Origin: Dipetalonema caudispina
Lineage: Eukaryota > Nematoda > Chromadorea > Rhabditida > Onchocercidae
NCBI GenBank assembly: GCA_013365325.1
Contig: JABVXV010000125.1
Span: 98,413 to 162,412 of the forward strand
DNA length: 64,000 bases
Reading direction: 5' to 3'
This document shows, piece by piece, positions 39,001 through 51,700 of this stretch. The position numbers and the translations under genes are program-made. A model generated the notes under the pieces. That model did no database searches. It saw only the letters and a list, made by a program, of their open reading frames with translations, and was not told the origin of the DNA. The stretch's first letter is position 1, and each line of letters begins with the position of its first letter.

Positions 39001-39547
39001 TTTTTATCAAAAAAAAAAAAAAAAAAAAACTGAGAAGTTATTTGAAATGTTACTCAAAAGTTAACTCAAACAGTAAATTGGCCATCAAGCGGAGATATAT
39101 TGAGGGGAACTATCTTCCAATTTGTTATAAAATGTAGTGATATCAAAAAGATCATCAGATTTAGCGAAAAAATTGTGAAAAAATAATAGCTAATCTTTCA
39201 TGATCATTTCGGAGATATAAAATAAAAAAGGTTCATGGTAGCGCTATTTATTCAAATTCAACAAATAGAAATTAAGTCTTATTTATTGGAAGTAGAGAAT
39301 TACACTTAATTATAATTTTACTCGAATCATATAAAGTGCAGAACTAATTCTTAATTGGCAATTACCAATCGTCAGTAATATTGACCTTTCATACAAATTA
39401 AACTATCGCATTTACTATTTCACATTTTCAGGAAGTATTTTATTGTCTACATCAGCGAAAGGTGAGCGTCAGAAGCAATGGAATAGTTGTATTCAAAATC
39501 CGGGTTATGAATTTGAACAGTGGCATAAATTAGAGGTCATCGAATAA
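15022..39547 (+). CDS. rbf-1: Rabphilin (Rab3/Rab27 effector with FYVE-like zinc finger and two C2 domains)
   Basis: Rabphilin binds Rab3/Rab27-GTP on synaptic and dense-core vesicles and binds Ca2+ and phospholipid through its C2 domains. The exons are 15022-15067 (candidate first exon), 31346-31427, 32076-32216, 32442-32577, 32764-32859, 33199-33389, 33730-33998, 34307-34429, 34721-35298, 35586-35631, 35927-36109, 36750-36829, 36946-37020, 37166-37399, 37543-37694, 38043-38124, 38407-38503 and 39432-39547. All phases agree, giving about 908 aa. The Rab-binding domain spans about 65-180: AVLARAEERR helix, zinc finger from CYLC to CKIC (about 111-160) and the SGAWFYKE Rab-contact motif. A Ser-rich linker of ~450 aa follows. 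C2A (about 633-760) has MDKNGFSDPYVK and LDRDRIGSD; C2B (about 770-905) has MDKTGFSDPYVK, KKRTLNPEYNE and DVFDKDVGMHDDYIG. The C2B-terminal WHKLE matches the family. The 16.3-kb first intron is large for a nematode. The acceptor at 32075 is purine-rich. The first exon is the least certain part. Confidence 0.9.
16325..18691 (+). CDS. Two candidate 5' exons, probably an alternative rabphilin N-terminus
   Basis: The exons are 16325-16679 and 18635-18691, both flanked by strong sites (C|GTAAGT donor, TTTTTTTTGCAG acceptor, CCC|GTAAGT donor). Read in phase they encode about 137 aa. The first part contains a basic-to-hydrophobic stretch HHRLLFFLTHLFCCGC followed by YPCKICDRNKR, a Cys cluster that could be palmitoylated. 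Then come a Ser/Thr/Pro-rich stretch and, across the splice, KQRLRKLSAAFFSASKNGFG. The second exon ends in phase 1 and is therefore compatible with rabphilin exon 31346-31427. An ATG at 16325 may be the start, but acceptor-like TTAG sites at 16370 and 16394, also in phase with exon 15022-15067, could make this an internal exon. No family was recognised. The exons could instead belong to a separate gene. Confidence 0.45.
20859..20902. repeat. Interrupted poly-A tract
   Basis: About 44 bases of A with single interrupting G residues. It is the longest of many A(n)GA(n) tracts in the window (also near 13303, 14117, 15508, 17689, 28992, 31500 and 40998). Confidence 0.8.
22040..22112. repeat. CATGCA-type alternating purine-pyrimidine repeat
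   Basis: Imperfect CATGCA/CATATG units alternate strictly over much of 22042-22085 and continue as ACACGCGCATACATGCATA. Such alternation can adopt Z-DNA. The His/Met-rich frame read through it is not a gene. Confidence 0.8.
26270..26311. repeat. (CA)n microsatellite
   Basis: About 40 bases of CA repeat with a few TA interruptions, in the rabphilin first intron. Confidence 0.9.
27038..27064. repeat. (CCCCT)4-C7 tract, potential G-quadruplex on the minus strand
   Basis: Four CCCCT units (from 27038) are followed by seven C. The complementary strand has five G runs of four or more separated by single A bases, a strong quadruplex pattern with one-base loops. It is an isolated GC island in AT-rich intron. 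Confidence 0.85.
27908..27971. repeat. Short direct repeats of ATTTTGAAATTA
   Basis: The 12-mer ATTTTGAAATTA or a close variant recurs three times in about 64 bases (near 27909, 27942 and 27960). It is simple-sequence intron DNA. Confidence 0.6.
29911..29951. repeat. (CT)n microsatellite
   Basis: About 41 bases of CT repeat with short T insertions, in the rabphilin first intron. Confidence 0.9.
30263..30304. repeat. 21-bp tandem duplication
   Basis: Two 21-bp units (30263-30283, 30284-30304) begin AGTACAGTAGTTATTAG and differ only at their last few bases. Related AGTAATTACAATA sequence flanks them on both sides. Confidence 0.75.
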
Positions 39548-40289
39548 GGGCAATTTTTTTTTTCCTTTTTTTTTTTGCATAATCGACGATGTAATTATTA
39601 TTGTTATTTTTTTGTTCTGCTCAATTGAAAAATTGCATGCATATCATACCATCCTCTTGCCATATTTTTTGCGGAACATTTCTGCTCCCTTCGGTATATT
39701 TCTCCATATCATTTGTATCACGGAAATATACCAAGGATTACGCTCATTATCATCTTGATGTTCTTCAATGATTAACAATACTAGCAATGTTGATTTGCAT
39801 AAAATTTTCTTTGGAGTAGAGAAATCAATAACTAAATTGCAATTATGCACAAGTAAAAACATCGAGCTTTATCATCATATCTCATTTGGTCGAAGGAAAT
39901 TTCGTAAGAAATATTAATTATCCTTTAGAAATGGGAAGTTCCTTTATAATACGATTATCGATACTTGAGAAAAAAGTCCCACAGAAACATTAAATATCTA
40001 CTTAACTATAGGATTGTTAACTTCTGTACGAATAGAACTCGAAATATTGATCTATCAGCAACTCATGCAAAATTCAGCATGAATAGTAAAAGCTAGCAAA
40101 CAACAGCACTGTGCAATATTTTATTGAAAATCAAGAACAGCACAAAAAAAGAGGAAAAAAAAAACAATTGACAGGATAAAATAAAACAGTACAGTTTGTC
40201 CAACTAAAAAGGGAACTTGAAAAAATTTGATAAAATAACTTCCTAATACAGCTATACATAATAAAATATAAACATCAGTTGACGCAGTG
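39548..40289. other. Convergent intergenic region, rabphilin / POLDIP2
   Basis: These 0.74 kb lie between the rabphilin stop (plus) and the POLDIP2 stop (minus) and hold both 3' UTRs. An AATAAA-type signal for the minus strand is near 40120-40126. I see no exon or repeat of note. Confidence 0.5.
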
Positions 40290-43200
40290 CTAACTCAATT
40301 GTTCAGTTTTCTCTGGTGTTGGATTAGAATCACATTCTAGCCTGAATGTAGGTACTTTCACAAGGAACGATGTTCGATCCTCTTCTCGTTCCATCGTGAA
40401 ATTCCCCCTAAAACATGATGGATGTTCTAAATTTCATATAACGCCATTTTGTTAGCAACTGAACTACTCAGCTACATAAATACTATCTGCTCCTGTGCAA
40501 ATATTCCATCCTACTTTATTTGAGTTTTCTTCCTCTCTTCTCCTTTTTAGTCTATCTCAAAGCATTTAGCTTAATTGGTAAACAGATTTCATTTGATAAT
40601 CAATGTTTTTAATATAATTACTTATTGATCCGACAATCATCACTTGAAAATTATTTCACCTTATCCAACAACAAAAATAGGATAATAAGTAACAAACCAT
40701 GCATATGATCCTTTATCCACTACTACACCAACCATGCCACTGTACTGAAATACCGGCTCTTCTGGGGTCAATCGAGGATTCTGACGGAGAAAAAAAGCCA
40801 AATTAAAATTTTTTAAGTATTTGCAAATTTTAATTTAACAGTTTCTTCTCCTCAAAGACTGTTCGAACGCTTATAATATCACATTTGTTACACCACAAGT
40901 GGTCTTTAATTTGACTGATATCAAGCAGGCCTACTTTTAAGAAAAAGTGTCAATTTCCATTATTCAACTCATTTGTGAGGTTATTGATGAAATGACAAAA
41001 AAAAGAAAAAAAAAAGAAAAAAAAAACAAAAAAACAAACATACCCCTCCAGCAATGCTTGGTATTTTTTGCTGCTGCATATTACTCAAGCTATAAACTTT
41101 CATTTCTCTCGAACGAATAATTATGTGACAAGGTTTCAAGTTTTCCAGACGTATTACATAACGCCACTGCAATCGGTGGATTTTTCAATATAGCGTGGAA
41201 AGAGATAACAGCACAGAACGCGCATAAATCAAATCAAAAGTCAATTTATTAAATTTTCTGAAAACTTGCTTAAAACTTAATAATTTCATTTATGAAATAA
41301 CTGGAAACTAACTCACTCTCCCTATATGCCAGAAATTTGTTTTCAAAACTTTTTGATTAAAAACGCTGAATTTCTACCCCCTTTTACGATAATTAATAGC
41401 GAGAGAAACAAACCCAATGTTTCTGTTGTCCATTAACTGTATTTAATCCAAGATAAAATGTTATCACCGTCACCTGAAAAGAACAAGAATTTTTAAGAAC
41501 GAATGAAAAATACCGAAATTTAAACTAGTACCATTACGATATGTATACAGCATGCAGCGTCGAATAATGGCTGAAGAAAGAACCAAACGCTCATATCACC
41601 TTTAGCAGGGTGGTAAGCGTTCGTAGTGAAAATAAAAGATTTCAAGTAAGTTTTTGAATTAGTTGTAATGTTTATATTACGAATGGAACTACTTGCCTTG
41701 CCAAAAACTTAAAAATGACCATAAAAAAGTTTTCACTTGAATCTATATAATAAAATAGTAAAATTTTAAGAAAGAAAAATCCAAATTTGATTGCATAAAA
41801 TCTCAATATGATTAGAAGAAATATCGAAAGCACTTTTACCCGTATTCCATCTGTCGTTTCGCGATAAGCAAAATGAGGTTTGAATTGATTTAATATACAA
41901 TTTGAATGCTGACCTATCAGAAAGCTTGGTTCTTTACGTATGCTAAATATGAGGTCTGAAAATAAAGGAAGTATAATCCATAAATGCAGATTAAAAGTAG
42001 TACTAATAATAAAGCTATGTAAGAAGTAACCAATCACCGTTATCTTCTACTGCTGTACATTCGAAAAGACCACCGAATAGGTTATGAACGATAGGCCGTG
42101 TGATATGTGTCCTGTACGGCACAATTTCATCATGAGGAACACAATCCATTCCAAATACAACAGTCAGAACTTTCTCACCATGAATTGTACCTGCATCTTC
42201 CAAATACGAAGTAATGTCCACTGGAAAATGCTGAAATGCAAAAGTAACAAAAACAGGATCGCTAAATTTATTTCCTAAAGCTGATATTATTAAAATTTAG
42301 AATATCGCAGCCAAAATAATAAAAAATGACCAGATTTGGTCTTTAAAGATTTCGGCTGAATGGCACTGCCTATTAACACGGATACTGGAATGAGAAACAT
42401 TCCAGTTCCTGAATTGCAACTGTACGATGTGCTGAAAAATAATGGAATGTTGAACAAAGAGTTACAAGTTTCTGGAATTGCAAAACATTCAGTAATATTA
42501 AAATTTCAGTAACTTTACAGAATAAATAAGGGTTACAAATAATAGAAGTTACTACGAAACTTTCTGCCTCCCTTAATTCTTCTTGGAATTCTCGACACCA
42601 CAAGTTTAATACAACTAAGCTAAATGAGTATTCATTAAACATAGAAATATTTAAATAAATTTCAAACATACCATATTTTTCCAGTCACCGCAATGAATAA
42701 GAACTTGATAAAATAATGATTTGTGAGTTATTACTACAGGATCATCATTACTGAAATTAAAAATAATGGTCGAAAAGTTTTTAACGAAAATCTGAATTAC
42801 AAATTTTAAGTAAGTTTCGAACAAAAATTTTGCTAAGGATTTAAAATTTGATTAAAATACATATAAAATGCAGATTTTCACAAAAGTTAACCATTAAGAT
42901 TAATTGATCATATAATTACAAAAGTGATATAGAAAATGAAAACACTTAAGCGTGAAAGAAAGTTGTGGAATATGAGGTGCATTCCATAAAAGATGGGAAA
43001 AATAAAATGGATAATTGGATAAACGTTCGAAAATTTTAAAATAACATACTTTGTATTCAGCAGCTTTTCTTCAACAGGACATGGAAAAGAACACAGAACG
43101 ATGCCCCTGTAGGGAAAGAGCTTATGAATAAACAGCTGCAAAAACGTGTTTTAATAACTCGTCAATAAGCATACCGTATAATAAAATTTCAAAACAAAAA

Positions 43201-43627
43201 CTACTGTCAAAAATGTTGCCTGTCATTTGATAACATAAACCAGGCTTCATTTTATACTTCGGACAATAGTCAGCTTGAAGTAGAGATATATTCATATCAA
43301 GGAGTCAATAGATGTCAGAATTAAGGTTACCAGAATGAAAAATTCTGAAATCCTACCTGGCCTGCCGTATAAGGTTGATCATCAGTCTGAACAACTGTTA
43401 ACCGGCCTAAATCCTTCAAAAAGACATTCCCTTCTCGTAATCTAAAAATTGTTTCCAATCAATTTCGTTGGAAATATATTTGAAACAAATAAATTAGCAC
43501 CACAAATAGGAATTTTGAAAGTTGGCAGAACTCGACCATACCTTGTCAGTAAAGAATTTGATGTAAAAAACGACCGAATTGGTGCGATTCCAAGCATCAG
43601 ACCCCGCTGGGTCAGCAATCCAGTCAT
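40290..43627 (-). CDS. POLDIP2: Polymerase delta-interacting protein 2 homolog
   Basis: POLDIP2 is mainly a mitochondrial matrix protein with an N-terminal YccV/HspQ-like domain and a C-terminal ApaG (DUF525) domain. In mammals it is tied to ClpXP substrate control and to DNA polymerases and PrimPol. The exons, 5' to 3', are 43627-43542, 43441-43357, 43135-43050, 42750-42672, 42230-42038, 41955-41840, 41473-41414, 41166-41044, 40780-40698 and 40407-40290. All phases agree, giving 342 aa (human 368). Diagnostic segments: TAGQLFIHKLFPYRGIVL, FYQVLIHCGDW, the RETTDGIRVTVITFYLG junction, WRYVIRLENL, FQYSGMVGV and VKVPTFRLECD. The N-terminus (MTGLLTQRGLMLGIAPIRSF) resembles a mitochondrial presequence. 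An upstream ATG opens a 6-codon uORF about 23 bases before the start. The gene lies 456 bp downstream of COQ5 on the same strand. Confidence 0.93.
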
Positions 43628-44083
43628 CTCACCGTATCAGTAAAACCATGCGATCAGCGAGTGTACCTTCTTCACTTTAACTTTTGTTACAGTTTCAAAA
43701 CATTAATATAGTAATTCACATAAAAGAAATACCATGCCTCACAAAACTGACATCAAAAGAATCCATTTCTCAATAAGTCTGTGGTAATATTTCTAATCAG
43801 TACTGATCTATTTACTTAATTCAAGACGGTCAGCTATCCCAAATAGCATCATTGAATTCCTAAATTTTCTATTAAAAGATGTCAAAGAAGCTGAATTCTG
43901 AAATCTCAATCACAAAGAAAATTTGTTCAGATTAGGACTATAAGTAAATACTTGGTGAAATATAGAATACCAAATATGAGCACTACGAATCACATTTAGA
44001 AAATTTTTTTATTCATAATACCAGTATATACATGAGAAATAAACCGTGGAACAGTAGCGAATAGAGAAACGACTGAAAGTCTG
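43628..44083 (-). other. Spacer between COQ5 and POLDIP2
   Basis: These 456 bp separate two genes on the same strand. An AATAAA-type signal on the minus strand lies at about 44008-44014, some 70 bases after the COQ5 stop. No strong trans-splice acceptor is obvious just upstream of the POLDIP2 start, although CTGATACGGTGAG directly precedes its ATG. Confidence 0.45.
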
Positions 44084-47163
<3,080 letters not shown>

Positions 47164-47167
47164 CCTG
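47164..47167 (-). promoter_or_regulatory. Probable SL trans-splice acceptor of COQ5
   Basis: On the minus strand GATATTTTCAG ends at 47165, one base before the ATG at 47163. This perfect nematode acceptor abuts the start codon. Confidence 0.55.
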
Positions 47168-47280
47168 AAAATATCAATTTCAAATACTATAACGGATAAT
47201 GAATATTATTTCGAATTTCCGAAAAATTAAATCTCTATCAATTAACCAAATCATCATTGTAAGACGCATTGCATCATAGA

Positions 47281-47638
47281 AACTTTGTAAACAAAAAATT
47301 AAGAGGTAAACAATTTCAATCAACTGAAAAACTGATCATGTTATCTTATCAGTACAAATACCTTCACAGTTATTATCCATTTCGCATTTTTCATAAAATG
47401 ATTCCGAAAGAATCTTTAATACTACAACAGAAATTGCTATCACTCACTGTTGCTCCTTCAATTTCAACAATATTGACAGCCATTCTTAATTCCTAATTAA
47501 ATATTCCTCAATTTCATTAATCTCTAAATTTCTTCAAAAAGGATAATTTCTCTAAAAATTATGTGAGGAAAATTGGTAGAATACAAAAAAAAACTTTGTA
47601 AACACAAAATTAAGAGGTAAACAATTTCAATCAACTGA
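47281..47638. repeat. Direct repeat pair A (47 bp)
   Basis: 47281-47327 and 47592-47638 are identical at 46 of 47 positions, in the same orientation and 311 bp apart. Both begin AACTTTGTAAACA and end TTTCAATCAACTGA. Confidence 0.9.
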
Positions 47639-47675
47639 TAACAACTGCTAACATTCCACGGGCCGCGTTGGGTAA

Positions 47676-48078
47676 TCAACTTTACCTTTTTCGTCTCTTT
47701 CATTAGTTTTACTTAATTGGTGTTAGTTAATGAACTCGTTGTCATCAAGGTAGATGAATTGTATACCTGCGATAACATCCATCTTCTTCTTACTTAATTA
47801 TTTCATTAAATTGAGTAAATATAGAATATGTTGTTAAAGTAAAGAAGCAAATGTAAGTTAATTTCGTTTCAAGCATAGAAATGAAATTATCATTTAGGTA
47901 TGACAAATATGCGAATGTTATTATTTTTTTATAATATAAAATGTTTACTCTGTATTTCAGGTTTATGCAAGGGAGCATAGGGAGATTTTATGAGCAGTTA
48001 CGCGGTACTGAATTGTTGTCATCTCGGTTAGTTTTTCAACTTTACCTTTTTCGTCTCTTTCATTAGTTTTACTTAATT
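47676..48078. repeat. Direct repeat pair B (43 bp)
   Basis: 47676-47718 and 48036-48078 are identical over 43 bp, in the same orientation and 360 bp apart. Both begin TCAACTTTACC and end TTTTACTTAATT. The second copy starts 10 bases into the intron of the 93-aa gene. Confidence 0.9.
47950..47960 (+). promoter_or_regulatory. Candidate trans-splice acceptor of the 93-aa gene
   Basis: CTGTATTTCAG ends at 47960, four bases before an ATG at 47965. This fits spliced-leader addition. Confidence 0.5.
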
Positions 48079-48441
48079 CTTATGCTTCACCGGACAAGTG
48101 AATGTTTAAATTAAAAGTGATCAATTTGAATGATTCCGGATGATTGAATTAACTCGACTTTTAATGGTTAAAATTAAATTGAAATGTTTGATTTGAATAA
48201 TAATCTGAAAAAATATTGTAGCGGTGCATTGCATCATTCTACTAGACCAATCACTGAACCAGAAATACCGTTTGGTGATTTACTGAAGAAGCCGTTATCA
48301 TTACCAATCACACGGCAGGATGACCATTCTAGGTTTGTGAGAATTCCTGAGTTAACAATTGTTCAAATATCGATGCAGGCTGATGATCAGCACTGGCGGA
48401 AAGTTTGGGAGAGAATTGCTTTTGAGAAGTTATTATACTAA
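47965..48441 (+). CDS. Small conserved-looking protein of unknown function (93 aa)
   Basis: The two exons are 47965-48026 and 48222-48441, joined in phase 2 (CG|C giving Arg). The product starts MQGSIGRFYEQLRGTELLSS, continues with STRPITEPEIPFGDLLKKPL and ends HWRKVWERIAFEKLLY, with TAA at 48439-48441. It is soluble, with no membrane segment and no Cys. The amphipathic C-terminal region DQHWRKVWERIAFEKL may be helical. I do not recognise a family. The basic, Met/Arg/Ser-rich start is weakly compatible with a mitochondrial protein. Support comes from good acceptors (TATTTCAG before the ATG; AATATTGTAG), phase and balanced codon use. The gene ends 340 bp before CYLD on the same strand and could share an operon with it. 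An additional 5' exon is possible. Confidence 0.6.
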
Positions 48442-48781
48442 CCGTCATCGCTTAGGAATATTCTACAGCAAGTAATTGGATATCTTTGGATAAAAACTAG
48501 GCTTGTGCTGTACATAGTTGGGTTTTCAGAAGTAAAGAGGGCGAGTTTCTTCCTTTGATAAATGGTATTATACAAATATGCATTCATAGATATTTGTATG
48601 AATGTATTTGTTTAACGCAGATATATATTTTTTTCGATATTTCCTAAATGCCGGAACGAAATTCCGAATTCTTAGCAAATTATTTGCTTATTGGATGTAT
48701 TCATCTTGTTAGATTAATAAATTTGAAAAAACATCTGATATAAGTGTTACATAGTTTCTTTTGAGGATTCTTCCAAAAATA
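48442..48781 (+). other. Spacer between the 93-aa gene and CYLD
   Basis: These 340 bp lie between two plus-strand genes. TTTCTTTTGAG ends at 48765, 16 bases before the CYLD start, and is a weak candidate trans-splice acceptor. AATAAA-like sequence is near 48717-48722. Confidence 0.4.
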
Positions 48782-51700
48782 ATGACAAACAGTACTACTA
48801 ATCACCGTGCTCTAACTACGCCGTTGATCACATCGTTATTACTTGAAAACTGTGATGGTAAGATATATGACCGAAGGCGGAAACGATTTTCTGCTAAAAT
48901 TAAGGTTTTTTATTCCACTATCTATTTAAAGATGCAATAACTTTTATTGATGTATTTGACATATTTCGGATTGCTTGCTTATTAATTTTACTCTTTAAAT
49001 CACCTTCAACATTCGGAATATAGCAAGACCTTTTTCTAAATCAAGCTGTAAAAATTTTTTTTAGGAAGCCATTATTTGATTTCATAATAGTTATATTCCT
49101 AATTACTAATATCTGGCTTCTTAGTGATGAGATTTATTTATTTGTTCAACACATACGGACTTCTAATGTTTGCCAAAGTATCTTATAAGTATGGGCTTGA
49201 AAATTCTCCTATCCGTTAATATGAATGCGAAAATATTATATATGTCATTTACACAAAAACTTCGCAATATTTCAAGTTTGTACAGTTAATATATTGGGAT
49301 GAGGGTTGTTACGATGTCTTAAATTACGTTAATTTTTAATTAGACGGTACTCCAAGCAACATTAAGAAGACATTTGCATTAATCGCCGATTATCTGCTGT
49401 TTAGAGTAACTGTTTGTAATTCCTCATTTTTGCTGAATTTACTTCGCTGATTTAGGTGTTTTTCTTAAGGTGGAAAGAGGTCATTTATTACGATCTGTAG
49501 CCGAAAATGATTTGGTGATACAACGCTTGAATGATGTGCATAACGAAATAAAAAATTTAACTACTGGTGACATTTTATTTATGAAATGTCTTGAATTCGG
49601 TGACGTTTATCTACGGGTATCCACGACAAAGGTTTTTTGAGTTTTCGTTAATCTTACTTTTTCTAGTTCTTTATATCCTGGAGTAGGATCTTAGATATCA
49701 TACCGTAAAAATATATTGCATTAATGTAATTCTACACGAACTTAAGCTTTACACTTTATTTATGAGGGTTTCAATGCTATTGCCATCTTCATGTTTGTAT
49801 GGTTTTCAGGTTGCTTTGTTGACAGATTTTGAAACTTCGTTATTGAAAGCAGTTAGTGACATTGAAGATCGATTTCGTTTTCATCAATATTCCGATTTGT
49901 TCAATTTTGTAAGCCAGCTGAGCGTAGGGGATCGTGTGGTAGTGCAGGTTTGCGTTTTTAGTTGTTGAAATATTTGTAGAATGAAGGTTATTTTCGTAGG
50001 ACTTGATCTAGACAATTCATCACTGTGATATGAGCAAAGGTTAAACAGTGGCCCACATTTTAGAAATTTCAATGGGTAAATTGTCATTTGCTGGTATATG
50101 AAAGAAGAATGGACGGTCTAAACTATCGGTAGTGTAATCAGTCAGTGAATTGAATAGAATTGTCTTAATCTATTATTTTGCTACCAAAATAGGTGCTATG
50201 TTGAATAAGCAAGTAATTCTATTAACTTAAGAGAAATTGTTGGTTAACAGTTGTATTCTAAAGAAGGTTATGTTTTTCATACGAAATGAACGTTCATTAA
50301 GGTTCCTATAAAATTAAATTTCAATTTCGAAGTTATTACTTGTTAAAGTTTCCAAAAATTATCAGTTCAGGTTTCATTTCTTTTCTTCCATTTAAAAAAA
50401 TTTACAGCTCAAACCTGAAACCGGTGAAAGGCGAGCGATTGAAAGATGTTTCAAGCCAGGTTGGGTAGAATGGTTTGGTGAACCCGTTCCGGACAGTGGA
50501 TTCTTGTTTGGTATACGTCTTGACGTAAGGATATTCTCTTTTTTTATTTCTATAGTGGTATACTATTAGGGTGCTAAATCAGTCAGTTTTTAAGGAAGCG
50601 GAGGAGAATTGAAATCGTGAATTGTTGACATTAAATTATCCCCGTATCGTTTAAATCTTTATGATGTAGAGATAAGCTGGTATTAATGGAATAATAACAA
50701 ATACTGGTTTTAGGTTTCGCTTCTGAGAATTAAACACATGAATAAAAGCATGAAAAAAATATTAATCGAAATAGATTACCAAGTGGCGTTTTGGCCCGTC
50801 GGAATAAGTTATATGATTGCGGTATATAAGATTTGCAAAAAATCATAGTTTTGGAAATTTGGTACAAATTAAAAAAAATTTTTTTGGTTTAAAAAAATGA
50901 AACGGAGTGATAGCTTTAAATGTGGTCGTATTTCTATAACATTGCGAACATATACTGAAGCATCGTATTTCGAATATCATGCTTGATTACGGTAGGAATG
51001 ACGATAAAGTACATGTTAACTTTGAACATAAAATAACTTTTACAACATTTCACTCTTTTCTTTTTTTCTATAAACATACTGAAGCATCGTATTATCTGTA
51101 GGATTTTAAAACCTTAACGTCGTACACTTTTTAACGCGTTTCGTAATTTTGGTGTGATTTTATTTCATTTTTTGCCTGTACATTAATTGTTTCGTAAAGA
51201 AGCAATGCTATGATTTGAATGTGTACTATCAATCAGTTGTACAAATTCAGTTCTGAACTAGTTTTTAGTTTCTTATGAAGGTGTAAAGAATTTGAAAATT
51301 AACCTCCCCGCTTCTTTTTTCCACTTTCTTTCTTTCTTTCTCTTTTTCTCTCTTCTCTTCTCTTTGCTGCTGTTCGTAAACATTGATTCATTACTGTTAT
51401 GTGAATCTAAAAAGTGGTTGACGAAAATGGAATTGTAGAATTCAATTAAACAATTTTATCCTGACTGCCATTGGGTCATTATTAATAACTATTAACAAAT
51501 AGCAATCAGGGATTTCAGTTTGATTCTAGATTAGTTATTTGACTAATAAATTTTGTATTACTCATGTAATGATTTCACTCTACGAAAGTTCAGATAAACA
51601 GATTTTGGATTAATCAATTTTGGGTACGGTAGATTTCAGTTTTAAATTAAAAATGATTTTCAGGAAAGGTTAGATCTTATTTCCACTCTCGAATAATCAT

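Larger units (their letters stand above)
47168..47964. promoter_or_regulatory. Divergent intergenic region, COQ5 / 93-aa gene
   Basis: About 0.8 kb between divergent genes, so promoters for both are expected here. It contains both copies of one direct repeat and one copy of another (annotated separately). No exon was recognised. Confidence 0.5.

Noticed and set aside
41672..42037. 121-codon minus-strand ORF
   Set aside because: Its middle is POLDIP2 exon 41955-41840; the rest is intron read-through on both sides.
43449..43643. 64-codon plus-strand ORF with good-looking codons
   Set aside because: Antisense shadow of POLDIP2 exon 1 and its intron.
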